Assembly: GCF_008039555.1 (NCBI RefSeq)
Contig: NZ_VDUW01000004.1
Span: 218,918 to 282,917, forward strand
DNA from: Cerasibacillus terrae
Lineage (GTDB): Bacteria; Bacillota; Bacilli; Bacillales; Amphibacillaceae
Length of the DNA: 64,000 nucleotides
Reading direction: 5' to 3'
The translations under genes and the position numbers were made by a program. Positions 7,810 through 16,568 of this stretch are shown here, piece by piece. The stretch's first letter is position 1. Each line of letters starts with the position of its first letter. The notes beneath the pieces are model-generated. The model was not told the origin of the DNA, searched no databases, and saw only the letters and a program-made list of their open reading frames with translations.

Positions 7810-7962
7810 AATAAAGTGAAACTTCAATCAGGGGGAGGTTTCTTTATCTCCCGCTGATTGTTAGTTGAACAAATCGGGCCTTTACTGGCTGTTGATCCTC
7901 CACTTATAACTCTTGGGTATCTCAATTTCTTGATGTGGAGGTCTTACAGCCAGTTAAACTGC
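7810..7962 (+). repeat. 153-bp dispersed structured repeat, copy B
   Basis: Full-length copy with the ATAAAGTGAAACTTCAATC start and the CAGCCAGTTAAACTGCGATAAA end, both main stems recognisable (first stem with one mismatch). It lies between the YqeB operon and the drug exporter leader. Confidence 0.93.
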
Positions 7963-7994
7963 GATAAAATTTTTACTTATTTTGTGGAAAATGA

Positions 7995-8023
7995 TTGTAA
8001 ATACATAATAGGAGTGATATGAT
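7995..8023 (+). promoter_or_regulatory. Promoter of the drug exporter leader
   Basis: TTGTAA (7995-8000), a 17-base spacer and TATGAT (8018-8023). It would start transcription near 8030, just ahead of the leader peptide ribosome binding site. Confidence 0.6.
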
Positions 8024-8055
8024 TACTTTCTACTAAAATCATGGAGGTTTTTAAA

Positions 8056-8100
8056 ATGGTATACAGCAAATTCCGATTAACTTTTTTGCCAATTAAATAA
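8056..8100 (+). CDS. Leader peptide of the drug exporter
   Basis: The ORF encodes MVYSKFRLTFLPIK with a TGGAGG ribosome binding site at 8042-8047. An in-frame ATG at 8041 is ignored because it lies in that site. Lys-Phe-Arg at residues 5-7 is a +X+ motif, the pattern at which macrolide-bound ribosomes are known to stall. An intrinsic terminator follows 76 bases after the stop, and the exporter gene starts 114 bases after that. This is the arrangement of antibiotic-inducible transcription attenuation. Its function is inferred from layout and motif. Confidence 0.72.
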   Translation: MVYSKFRLTFLPIK

Positions 8101-8175
8101 CAAAGGACTCTACTTATGGGTAGGGTATTCGGAATGGGTCTGTCTATTTTAAAAACTCTATAGGAACGGATAGAG

Positions 8176-8201
8176 AGAAGGAGGCGTATCTCCTTCTTTT
8201 T
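8176..8201 (+). terminator. Attenuator terminator before the drug exporter
   Basis: GAAGGAG (8177-8183) and CTCCTTC (8190-8196) with a six-base loop and then TTTTTG. It lies between the leader peptide and the exporter start, so it must be read through for expression. A TCGGAAT segment near 8129-8135 is complementary to ATTCCGA inside the leader ORF (8070-8076) and could take part in an alternative fold. Confidence 0.8.
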
Positions 8202-8314
8202 GTATTTTAAAATTCTGCCGTGACACTTCTCTTTCTTTCACCAACATTCCTACTTTCCGCTTACTTTACAGTTATATCTTTAGAAGAGTCCATTGAAAAG
8301 GAGAAATTGTATAA

Positions 8315-9805
8315 ATGAATAACAATAACAAACCAAAGAAATATGAATTTTTAGTTGATGACCCCAATGTAAAAGTACTGCCAATCATGCTTTCCCTAAT
8401 TATTGGAGCCTTTTTTGCGATCTTAAATGAGACATTACTAAATATTGCCTTGACAACATTAATGGAAGAGTTTCACATTACGTTACCAACTGTACAATGG
8501 ATGGCAACAGGTTTCATGTTAGTGATGGGAATTGTCATACCAGTTTCCGCATTGCTACTACAATGGTTTACAACGAGACAGTTATTTATTGGAACAATGA
8601 CGGTCTTCACCATTGGAACAACGATTAGTGCACTTGCGCCGACTTTCCCAATCTTATTAGTTGGGAGACTTACACAGGCAATTGGAACAGGTTTACTTAT
8701 GCCAATTATTTTTAATGTGTTTTTATTAATTTTCCCACCAGATCGACGAGGTAAAGTAATGGGATTAGTCGGTCTTGTCATCATGTTTGCTCCTGCTATT
8801 GGACCGACATTATCAGGGATCATTGTTGAATATTTAGGCTGGCGATTTTTATTTATAACGGTCATTCCATTCGCATTGTTCTCCATTGCATTTGCCTATA
8901 AATTTTTAGTAAATGTTTCTGAGGTAACAAAGCCCAAAATTGATATATTGTCAATTATCTTTTCAACGATTGGATTTGGGGCAACGATTTACGGATTCAG
9001 TGCTGCAGGAGAAAGTGAAGCAGGATTTCTTAGTCCAAATGTGTATATTGCTATTACTGCTGGGGTAATCGGGATTATTTTATTTGCCATGAGACAATTA
9101 AAATTAGAAGAACCGATCATGAACTTAAGAGTTTTTAAATATCCGATGTATGTACATGCGGTATCTATGTTTTTAATTATCATTATGGCTATGTTTGCTT
9201 CTGAGATTATTTTACCAATTTATATGCAAGGACCATTAGCTCTAACAGCTGCTACTGCAGGGCTTGTCCTTTTACCTGGGAGTATTCTAAATGGAGCCAT
9301 GTCACCATTTATGGGACATCTTTTTGATAAATTCGGCCCACGCGTGTTAATGATTCCTGCAACAATTGTGTTAAGTGGAACGATGTTTATGATGAGCCGC
9401 TTGAATATGGATACACCATTATGGGTTGTTATTATTGGATATATTTTACTCATGTTATCTGTGTCGGCAATCATGATGCCTGCACAGACAAACGGTTTAA
9501 ATCAGTTACCGAAACAGCTATACCCACATGGAACAGCTGTTATGTCAACACTACAGCCTGTCGCTGGTGCGATCGGTGTTTCTGTTTTCATTAGTATTAT
9601 GAATGCACGTCAATTACGTTTTTTGCAAAATGCGGATAATCCAACAGACCCTGTGACAATGGATTTGGCGATGGTTGCAGGTGTTGAACTTGTTTATTTC
9701 ATTGCTTTTGCAATGTCCATTGTAGCAGTAATTCTGGCGTTCTTTGTTTATCGTGCCGTACCAAAAGAAATGAAGGAATCTCCAGAACAAGAAGAAGAAA
9801 AATAG
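8315..9805 (+). CDS. DHA2 family drug:proton MFS exporter
   Basis: 496 residues with about 14 hydrophobic segments, the layout of DHA2 drug exporters such as LmrB. Motif A-type loops (GRLTQAIGTG, DRRGKVMG) and the motif C-like GLVIMFAPAIGPTLSGIIV are visible. The ATG has an AAAAGGAG ribosome binding site. It lies behind a leader peptide carrying a +X+ motif and a terminator, which suggests induction by a ribosome-targeting drug such as a macrolide or lincosamide. The family is clear; the true substrate is not determined by sequence. Confidence 0.9.
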   Translation: MNNNNKPKKYEFLVDDPNVKVLPIMLSLIIGAFFAILNETLLNIALTTLMEEFHITLPTVQWMATGFMLVMGIVIPVSALLLQWFTTRQLFIGTMTVFTIGTTISALAPTFPILLVGRLTQAIGTGLLMPIIFNVFLLIFPPDRRGKVMGLVGLVIMFAPAIGPTLSGIIVEYLGWRFLFITVIPFALFSIAFAYKFLVNVSEVTKPKIDILSIIFSTIGFGATIYGFSAAGESEAGFLSPNVYIAITAGVIGIILFAMRQLKLEEPIMNLRVFKYPMYVHAVSMFLIIIMAMFASEIILPIYMQGPLALTAATAGLVLLPGSILNGAMSPFMGHLFDKFGPRVLMIPATIVLSGTMFMMSRLNMDTPLWVVIIGYILLMLSVSAIMMPAQTNGLNQLPKQLYPHGTAVMSTLQPVAGAIGVSVFISIMNARQLRFLQNADNPTDPVTMDLAMVAGVELVYFIAFAMSIVAVILAFFVYRAVPKEMKESPEQEEEK

Positions 9806-10119
9806 AAAAAATTTGTGTATAGGCACGAAGAATAATTTTCATCATCATCATCTAAGGATGATAAGTAAGACAACCTGTGTCACGCATAAAATTAGCGGAT
9901 GCTTTTTCTGGGATATTTTCCACTACATCATTCACGGCATAGCAGTATCATTTCTTTGTAATTTTATTTCTAAATCTACCGGTAAAACAATTTGATCCCA
10001 TGGGATAATATTTAAACATAAGGACACTTCCAATAGTTATTATCTCGTAAAATTTTATCAAACTTTACTATAAATTTAAATATTTGGGTTAATTTTCCAT
10101 ATAGTTGACTGGAATGAAA

Positions 10120-10218
10120 GGCGGCTGACTCCTGCGGGAATAGCACGAGTCTGAAGACCCCGCAAGAAGGGGTTTTCTTCCGAGGAGACTGAAGCCGTGC
10201 CCACGGAAACCAGCCGCC
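10120..10218 (+). repeat. GACTCCTGCGGG-type intergenic element, copy 1
   Basis: A GC-rich block bounded by GGCGGCT (10120-10126) and AGCCGCC (10212-10218), containing GACTCCTGCGGGAA and GAGGAGACTGAAGCC. Similar blocks are common between genes in Bacillaceae. It lies in the gene-free stretch 9806-10557, where I see no other supported gene. Confidence 0.8.
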
Positions 10219-10311
10219 TATAGTGCAAGTCAGCGAAGTTGTTAGCAAGACCTAATGTATGGACGGAAGAATGTTTTTCATTGTGAAATTGACTCAGTAA
10301 ATTAAAATAAA

Positions 10312-10356
10312 AAGAAGTTCAGTGATTCCATCTTAAGATGGACTACCGAACTTCTT
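10312..10356 (+). terminator. Strong bidirectional-type terminator upstream of feo
   Basis: AAGAAGTTC (10312-10320) and GAACTTCTT (10348-10356) enclose an inner stem CCATCT/AGATGG, followed by a run of seven T residues. It insulates feo from upstream transcription. Confidence 0.8.
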
Positions 10357-10513
10357 TTTTTACATTTACTGGGGTTTTGTCCCAGACCCTTTTTATTTGA
10401 TTATGAATACTACTTTTGCACTATAGATAACTGTTTTATAATACAGTTATCATAATTTCGACACAATTTTATAATGAAAATTCGATGGATAGGAATATAA
10501 TGAATATATAGCT

Positions 10514-10532
10514 ATTGAGAATGATTTTCAAT
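10514..10532 (+). promoter_or_regulatory. Fur box of the feo operon
   Basis: ATTGAGAATGATTTTCAAT matches the symmetric 19-bp Fur consensus pattern. It sits 26 bases upstream of feoA, consistent with iron-dependent repression of ferrous iron uptake. Confidence 0.8.
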
Positions 10533-10557
10533 ATCGTGAAATTTTGGAGGTAGCAGC

Positions 10558-10785
10558 ATGATTTTATCAGATTTAAAACAAGGTGAAAAAGCTAAAGTAA
10601 TTGATTATTCCAATGTAGATGAATTAATTCGTTTAAGGTTTTTTCAGCTCGGGATGAAGGAAAATAAAGAAATTTATGTGAAACGAAAATTACCTTTTGG
10701 TGGTCCATATGTCATTGAATCATGTGGACAATGTATTAGTATCCGAAAAGAAGAAGCTGAAAAGATTAAGGTGAAAGCAAAATGA
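10558..10785 (+). CDS. feoA: Ferrous iron transport accessory protein FeoA
   Basis: 75 residues with the SH3-like FeoA fold. Conserved elements are LRFFQLGM near residues 24-31 and a C-terminal beta motif SCGQCISIRKEEAEKI. FeoA proteins associate with FeoB at the membrane. The gene has a TTTTGGAGG ribosome binding site, overlaps feoB by four bases and follows the Fur box. Confidence 0.95.
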   Translation: MILSDLKQGEKAKVIDYSNVDELIRLRFFQLGMKENKEIYVKRKLPFGGPYVIESCGQCISIRKEEAEKIKVKAK

Positions 10786-12788
10786 ATACTTCACAAATCG
10801 CATTATTAGGTAACCCGAATACAGGAAAAACATCATTATTCAATGCCCTAACAGGATCCTATGCATATGTTGGAAATTGGAGTGGTGTAACCGTTGAAAA
10901 AAAGATAGGAGAAATGCGTAATAAACAAGGGAAGCTTATTGATTTACCCGGAATTTATACACTAAGTCCCCTTTCACAAGATGAAAGTGTTGTGACCAAT
11001 TTTTTAGTAAATGAATCATTTACAGAGATATTAAATATTGTAGATGCTTCCCAACTGAAACGAAATCTAAATCTAACGGTACAGCTTTTAGAACTCGGAA
11101 GACCAATTACTATTGGACTGAATATGATGGATGTTGCCCGGCAACGCGGAATTCATATTGATTCAAATCAATTATCAAAAGAGTTAAAAGTACCAGTCAT
11201 TCCTATCATAGCAAGAACAGGACAAGGGTGTGAAAGATTAAATAATTGCATTGCTAGTGAAGAGAAAGAAATGATTGATCCATTAAGATTGGATTACGGG
11301 CCAATACTGGAAGAGACAATTAAAAAAATGAAAGACTTGATTCCAGAATGTAATGGTATCCCAAAGCGATGGATGGCCATCCAGTATTTAGAAGGCAATT
11401 CTGAAATGATGAAACAACTGGAATCTAGTGACAGTGAATTAAAGATAATTGCAAAAGAAGCAGATAGAACATTAAAAGAAGAAAAAGTAGCTAAATCTAC
11501 ACAACATCACATTGCAGATGTACGGGATAAGTTTATTCAAAATATCATAGATGCTTCTTGTGAAGTAAAAATCCATGCGAAGGAAACACTAACAGATATT
11601 GTAGATCGTATCGTAACGAATCGATTTTTAGGGATTCCTATCTTTTTAGGACTCATGTATCTGATGTTTATGCTTACCTTTAATTGGCTAGGAACTCCAC
11701 TTTCTGATGGATTAGATGCATTTATTGGTGGTCCACTTACCAATTGGCTGACAGCAGGCTTAGAGGCTGTTGGAGCAAGTACTTTTATCAAGGATTTAAT
11801 TTTAAAGGGTATTGTAGCAGGTGTCGGTGGTGTTTTAGTCTTTGTTCCGCAAATATTCATCCTGTTCTTTTTTATATCTTTATTAGAAGACTCTGGATAT
11901 ATGGCACGTGTTGCTGTCATTATGGACAAAATCATGGAAAGTATCGGTTTAAATGGGAAAGCTTTTATCCCATTAATTATTGGATTTGGTTGTAATGTTC
12001 CAGGGGTGATGGCAGCAAGGACTGTAGAACAGCCGAAAGAACGGCTATTGACCGTGATGCTGACACCATTTATGTCCTGTTCTGCACGTTTACCTGTCTA
12101 TGCTTTATTTGCTGGTGCATTTTTTGCTGAACACCAAGCACTCATTGTACTTTCAATGTATGTTTTAGGAATTGTGGTTGCATTGGCATTGGCTAAATTC
12201 CTTTCATCAACTATTCTCAAACAGGAGAAATCGATGTTTTTCGTTGAATTACCACCATATCGAATGCCACAAATGCGTACTTTATGGCGATCAACATGGG
12301 AAAAAGGAAAAGGTTTTGTACGAAAAGCAGGAACATATATTTTTGGAGGTTCTGTTCTTATTTGGCTTCTTGCCTACACTGGACCATCAGGGATTAATGT
12401 AGCAATGGATGATAGTTTTCTCGCTATGATTGGTGGAGTCATCGCACCACTTCTCGTACCACTTGGTTTTGGAACATGGCAAGCCGCTGCATCACTTTTA
12501 ACAGGTTTTCTTGCTAAAGAAGTTGTTGTAGCATCCATGAGTATTATTTATTTTGTACCAGAAGCACAATTACAAGGTTTTATGGCTGGACAATTCACAC
12601 CATTATCTGCTTACGCCTTTATGGTTTTTATTCTTCTATATGTACCATGTCTAGCCACTGTTGCGGTAATTCGTAAAGAAACAAATTCCAAGAAATGGAT
12701 GACCTTATCAATTGTATATGGACTTGTCATTGCTTATATACTCGTTTTTATTATTTATCAGGGCGGAAAAATTCTTGGATTTTCATAG
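10782..12788 (+). CDS. feoB: Ferrous iron transport protein FeoB
   Basis: 668 residues. The N-terminal G domain has G1 GNPNTGKTS (residues 10-18), G3 DLPGIY and G4 NMMD. The helical GDI-like region follows, and then the polytopic permease with the two Cys-containing gates (GFGCNVPGVMAAR and TPFMSCSARLP). It imports Fe2+ across the cytoplasmic membrane. Start ATG overlaps the feoA stop. Confidence 0.97.
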   Translation: MNTSQIALLGNPNTGKTSLFNALTGSYAYVGNWSGVTVEKKIGEMRNKQGKLIDLPGIYTLSPLSQDESVVTNFLVNESFTEILNIVDASQLKRNLNLTVQLLELGRPITIGLNMMDVARQRGIHIDSNQLSKELKVPVIPIIARTGQGCERLNNCIASEEKEMIDPLRLDYGPILEETIKKMKDLIPECNGIPKRWMAIQYLEGNSEMMKQLESSDSELKIIAKEADRTLKEEKVAKSTQHHIADVRDKFIQNIIDASCEVKIHAKETLTDIVDRIVTNRFLGIPIFLGLMYLMFMLTFNWLGTPLSDGLDAFIGGPLTNWLTAGLEAVGASTFIKDLILKGIVAGVGGVLVFVPQIFILFFFISLLEDSGYMARVAVIMDKIMESIGLNGKAFIPLIIGFGCNVPGVMAARTVEQPKERLLTVMLTPFMSCSARLPVYALFAGAFFAEHQALIVLSMYVLGIVVALALAKFLSSTILKQEKSMFFVELPPYRMPQMRTLWRSTWEKGKGFVRKAGTYIFGGSVLIWLLAYTGPSGINVAMDDSFLAMIGGVIAPLLVPLGFGTWQAAASLLTGFLAKEVVVASMSIIYFVPEAQLQGFMAGQFTPLSAYAFMVFILLYVPCLATVAVIRKETNSKKWMTLSIVYGLVIAYILVFIIYQGGKILGFS

Positions 12789-12806
12789 AAAAGGGGTAGT
12801 ATATAC

Positions 12807-12992
12807 ATGCTAATTAATATTTTACTAGGAGTATTGATTTTCGGATATGCTGGTTGGACCCTCTTTCGCTTTGTCCAGAAGAGTAAGAAGGGAAAATGTG
12901 CTACATGTGAATTAAAAAGTGTTTGCAATACTCCTTGTGATTCAGAAAAGACAGATATGCATCGCAACAATTACACAATGGATGAACGATAA
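12807..12992 (+). CDS. FeoB-associated Cys-rich membrane protein
   Basis: 61 codons. One N-terminal membrane helix (LINILLGVLIFGYAGWTLF), then a basic stretch and four cysteines (CATCELKSVCNTPC). This is the small Cys-rich protein often encoded after feoB in Firmicutes. It starts 18 bases after feoB behind an AAAAGGGG site. The cysteines may bind iron or another metal; the role in Feo transport is not proven. Confidence 0.88.
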   Translation: MLINILLGVLIFGYAGWTLFRFVQKSKKGKCATCELKSVCNTPCDSEKTDMHRNNYTMDER

Positions 12993-13001
12993 ATAAAGTG
13001 T

Positions 13002-13042
13002 ACTCCCTCTAGGTATAAAGATATTACCTTAAGGGAGTTTTT
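13002..13042 (+). terminator. Terminator of the feo operon
   Basis: ACTCCCT (13002-13008) pairs with AGGGAGT (13032-13038), with an inner AGGTA/TACCT stem, followed by TTTTTT. Confidence 0.88.
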
Positions 13043-13184
13043 TACTTTTTAATATATGGAGGAAAGTACGATAAAACGAAACAAGACGAATGTTATGTAT
13101 GTTTTCTTGAATTATATTTAAAATTTTCATACTATTATTGTGATAGCTTACCTGCAAATATAATTTAATAGAAAGGAAGATTAG

Positions 13185-14120
13185 ATGACTATTGAATATT
13201 TTACCGCTCCCACCCCACCAACAAAACTTCAAATTCTACAATTTTTAAACCCTCGAGTAATTTTAACTGATCTAGAAAAACGTAGCTATAATAATCTGTA
13301 TAAAGGATATATGGGTGAACGTAAATTTTGTAATTTATTAAAAAAGGAACTTCCACCGAAGACTATTATTCTTAATGATCTACTACTAAAAGTGAATAAT
13401 ACTGAATTTCAAATTGATAGTCTGCTGATTTACCAAGAAAAAGTCCTCCTATTTGAAGTAAAGAATTATGAAGGTGATTTTTACATTCAAAAAGATAATT
13501 GGTATACCGTCGAAACAAAACAGGAAATTAGAGATCCATTGCTACAACTTAAACGAAGTGAATACTTACTTCGACAATTACTTCAAAAACTAAGTTATAA
13601 TTATAAAATCGAATCTTATGTCGTCTTCATCAACCAGGAATTCACATTATACCAGGCTCACATGAATCTCCCCATTATCTTACCAACACAGCTTCGGCGC
13701 TTTTTTAGGAAAATAAATATTCCCACATTCAAACAAACAGAAAAAGATATAAAACTACTTCGGCAATTTTTAAAGTTGCACAATGAAAAATCCTCCTATG
13801 AACAATTACCGCATTATGATTATGAACAATTGGAGAAAGGAATCATTTGTAATACATGCAACTCTTTTTTAAGCCTTATTAATTATAAAAAACTAATATG
13901 CGCTAATTGTGATAATGAAGAAGCCGTTGAATCAGCAATTATGCGGAGTGTAAAAGAGTTTCATACCCTATTTCCAGATCAGGATATCACAACAAGCACT
14001 ATTTATGAATGGTGTAAAGAGACTGTCTCTAAAAAAATAATTAGAAATATCCTTTTGAAAAATTTAAAAATGATTAATAAATCAAGATACACCTACTACA
14101 TTTTCAAATCTGATGATTAA
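13185..14120 (+). CDS. NERD domain protein with C-terminal zinc ribbon
   Basis: 311 residues. The first 170 form a nuclease-related NERD domain, with GERKF, the acidic FQIDSLLI strand and LLFEVKNYEGDF. These match the restriction-nuclease-like D...ExK core. A pair of CxxC motifs (CNTCNS and CANCDN) near residues 223-247 suggests a zinc ribbon. NERD proteins are thought to act on DNA or RNA; the specific role is unknown. Ribosome binding site GAAAGGAAG precedes the ATG. It is monocistronic with its own terminator. Confidence 0.85.
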   Translation: MTIEYFTAPTPPTKLQILQFLNPRVILTDLEKRSYNNLYKGYMGERKFCNLLKKELPPKTIILNDLLLKVNNTEFQIDSLLIYQEKVLLFEVKNYEGDFYIQKDNWYTVETKQEIRDPLLQLKRSEYLLRQLLQKLSYNYKIESYVVFINQEFTLYQAHMNLPIILPTQLRRFFRKINIPTFKQTEKDIKLLRQFLKLHNEKSSYEQLPHYDYEQLEKGIICNTCNSFLSLINYKKLICANCDNEEAVESAIMRSVKEFHTLFPDQDITTSTIYEWCKETVSKKIIRNILLKNLKMINKSRYTYYIFKSDD

Positions 14121-14140
14121 TAATTACCATGCTTATATTA

Positions 14141-14175
14141 CAGCCACAATAGATCGCATTGTGGCTGATTTTTTT
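14141..14175 (+). terminator. Terminator after the NERD gene
   Basis: Perfect 10-bp stem CAGCCACAAT (14141-14150) and ATTGTGGCTG (14158-14167), then an eight-T run. Confidence 0.92.
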
Positions 14176-14190
14176 TGGGAAACAGAAGTG

Positions 14191-14581
14191 TTTGCGCTTT
14201 TTCGGGCATGCGGCAGTGTCCAGCGTTACCGGTTTTCCGGATTTGCGCTTTTTCGGGCATGCGGCGACGGCCACCGTTACCGTTTTTTCGGATTTACGCT
14301 TTTTCGGGCACGCGGCAGCGGCCACCGTTACCGGTTTTCCGGATTTACGCTTTTTCGGGCACGCGGCAGCATCCAGCGTTACCGGTTTTCCGGATTTTTG
14401 CTTTTTCGGGCATGCGGCAGTGTCCACCGTTACCGGTTTTCCGGATTTACGCTTTTTCGGGCACGCGGCAGTGTCCAGCGTTACCGGTTTTCCGGATTTA
14501 CGCTTTTTCGGGCACGCGGCGGCGGCCACCGTTACTGGTTTTCGGGATTTCCGCTTTCTCGGGCACGCGGCGGCGGCCACC
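14191..14581. repeat. 51-bp tandem array, left part (about 7.7 units)
   Basis: Units of exactly 51 bases recur, each with CTTTTTCGGGCACGCGGC and CCGTTACCGGTTTTC at a fixed distance. GC content is far above the surroundings. Long frames across it exist in several phases only because 51 is a multiple of three, so I do not call genes here. The array ends abruptly at the IS element. Confidence 0.95.
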
Positions 14582-14676
14582 GATTAAGTCTATATAATTG
14601 TGTAAAAAGAGAATGAGCCACCCCAATTCCTGGTACAATGTTTTTAACCCAAAAATATTGTCAGGAGGAATTGGAA

Positions 14677-15846
14677 ATGACTCAAATTAATTTTACATTA
14701 GATTTCGATAAAATCAAAGGGGAAGTTGTAAGGTCTGATCTGAATGAAGTAATTAAATCTTCAATAGTCGTTATTTTAAATGAATTCATGGAAAAAGAAC
14801 GTGATGACTACATGAAAAATCAATCATACGATAGAACAGAAAACAGGCATGATTACAGGAATGGATACTATGAGAGGGAAATGATTCTTAATATAGGAAC
14901 AATCAATTTAAAAGTACCACGAACTCGAAGTGGAGAGTTCTCTACCAGTATCTTTGAAAAATATCAACGGTGTGACCAAGCGTTACTACTCTCGATGACT
15001 GAAATGGTAATAAATGGTGTTTCCACACGTAAGGTAACAAATATTGTAGAACAATTATGTGGTAAAAAAGTTTCCAAATCTCTAGTATCGAATCTAACTA
15101 AAAAACTTGATCCCATCGTAAATGAGTGGTCCAGTCAACCATTAAACACTAATAACTATCGTTATATCTATGTGGACGCCATGTATATTAAAATCAGGGA
15201 ATATGAGAGAGTTGTTTCTAAAGCTGTCTATATCGCATTAGGTGTTAATGATAAGGGAAAGCGTGAAATCATTGGTTTAAGAATTGATCATGCCGAGTCA
15301 AAAGAGAATTGGATTAAGTTCTTTGAGTACCTTATTTTCCGTGGATTAAAATCCCCACGCCTAGTAATTTCTGATGCCCATCAAGGTCTTAAAGTTGCGA
15401 TAATGGAAAAATTTGTTGGTTCTACTTGGCAACGTTGCACAGTTCACTTCATTAAAAATATCTTAGATGTTATGCCAAAAAAGAACTCACAAGACGCACG
15501 AGAACTAGTAAAAAGTATATTTAGGGCTCCTAATAGTAAAATATCTTGGGAATTAAAAGAAGAGTTTATTACAACATACGAAGGTAATTCCAAATATCAT
15601 AAAGCTATTGAAAAATTGGATGAGGGATTCGAAGATGCCATTCAATATTACGTAGAACCCCAAAGTACCCATAAGCATATTCGGACTACAAATGTACTAG
15701 AGCGAATTAATTCGGAAATTAGACGACGGGAAAGAGTTGTTCGTATTTTTCCTAATCAACAATCCGAATTTCGTTTAATTGGTGCAGTCTTAATGGATTA
15801 CGAAGAAACACTAGATACAGGCAACAAAAAATACATTCAATTTTAA
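14677..15846 (+). CDS. IS256-family transposase
   Basis: 389 residues from the ATG at 14677, chosen because AGGAGGAATTGGAA directly precedes it. The Transposase_mut signature is clear: RNGYYERE, KVPRTRSGEF, the DDE residues in YVDAMYIKI and LVISDAHQGL, WQRCTVHFIKN, and the glutamate in TTNVLERINSEIRRRERVV. Length and reading frame are intact, so it may be active. A second copy of the same element type begins at 63874. Confidence 0.95.
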   Translation: MTQINFTLDFDKIKGEVVRSDLNEVIKSSIVVILNEFMEKERDDYMKNQSYDRTENRHDYRNGYYEREMILNIGTINLKVPRTRSGEFSTSIFEKYQRCDQALLLSMTEMVINGVSTRKVTNIVEQLCGKKVSKSLVSNLTKKLDPIVNEWSSQPLNTNNYRYIYVDAMYIKIREYERVVSKAVYIALGVNDKGKREIIGLRIDHAESKENWIKFFEYLIFRGLKSPRLVISDAHQGLKVAIMEKFVGSTWQRCTVHFIKNILDVMPKKNSQDARELVKSIFRAPNSKISWELKEEFITTYEGNSKYHKAIEKLDEGFEDAIQYYVEPQSTHKHIRTTNVLERINSEIRRRERVVRIFPNQQSEFRLIGAVLMDYEETLDTGNKKYIQF

Positions 15847-15871
15847 TATGAATGGTATATCATACACGCCA

Positions 15872-16045
15872 CCATTGCAGGTAGTTTTTGTCCGTGTTTT
15901 GAATTACTCGCAGGTTCGGCAGAAATAAAGCCTATAAGGCTCACCTGCTTTTTATGGTAACACGGACAAATCGAATCTAAGCATTCGATGGTGGGGCCCC
16001 GCCCCCTTCCATCGAACACTAAGATTCGGACACTACCAGCAATGG
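15872..16045 (+). ncRNA. Possible three-way-junction RNA inside the IS element
   Basis: Outer stem: CCATTGCAGGTAGT (15872-15885) with ACTACCAGCAATGG (16032-16045), 13 of 14 pairs. Arm 2: 12-bp stem TTTGTCCGTGTT/AACACGGACAAA (15887-15898 with 15959-15970) with nested GCAGGT/ACCTGC and AGCCT/AGGCT stems. Arm 3: CGAATCT/AGATTCG (15972-15978 with 16022-16028) with nested TTCGATGG/CCATCGAA. It lies after the transposase stop. It could be RNA or a DNA-level inverted-repeat insertion; I do not recognise the class. Confidence 0.45.
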
Positions 16046-16149
16046 CAAGCAGCTCCGCTGTGGCTGATTATATTCCTTTTTATTATCATATTTCTTATTA
16101 TTTGGTTAAAACATTGAAATGGAATTTACACAGAATAAGAGACTTGACT

Positions 16150-16410
16150 CGGCCACACCGTTACCGGTTTTCGGGATTTCCGCTTTCTCGGGCACGCGGC
16201 GGCGGCCACCGTTACCGGTTTTCCGGATTTACGCTTTTTCGGGTACGCGGCAGCGTCTACCGTTACCGGTTTTCCGGATTTACGCTTTTTCGGGCACGCG
16301 GCGGCGGCCAGCGTTACCGGTTTTCCGGATTTTAGCTTTTTCGGGCACGCGGCGGCGGCCAGCGTTACTGGTTTTCGGGATTTGCGCTTTTTCGGGCACG
16401 CGGCAGTACC
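16150..16410. repeat. 51-bp tandem array, right part (about 5 units)
   Basis: Same 51-base unit as the array at 14191-14581, continuing after the IS element in the same phase family. Together the two parts held about 13 units before insertion. Confidence 0.95.
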
Positions 16411-16568
16411 ACGCGTTATAGCATTCGTCTTTCATTTGGACCTGTACATATGAATCGCATCTCTACAACCACGCACTTTCTGCTAATATGAGGATATTTT
16501 TTAAATTTAAGGGGAAATTAGGAATGTGTTTAAGCATGAAGATGCATTTTGGTGTAGGGGGGTCCTTA

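Larger units (their letters stand above)
14582..16149 (+). mobile_element. IS256-family insertion sequence
   Basis: The element interrupts the 51-bp array. Left end GATTAAGTCTATATAATTG and the reverse complement of the right end both contain AAGTCT and TGTGTAAA at matching positions. They form imperfect terminal repeats. Flanks read CGGCCACC (14574-14581) and CGGCCACA (16150-16157), a likely 8-base target duplication with one difference. It holds one transposase gene and an unusual roughly 175-base structured segment downstream of it. Confidence 0.85.

Noticed and set aside
9813..9995. Small His-rich plus-strand frame after the drug exporter
   Set aside because: Overlaps no ribosome binding site, composition looks random, and the region carries no coding bias.
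14104..14616. Four overlapping long frames across the 51-bp array, both strands
   Set aside because: The period of 51 keeps any stop-free frame open; products are pure repeats, no ribosome binding sites, and frames exist in several phases at once.
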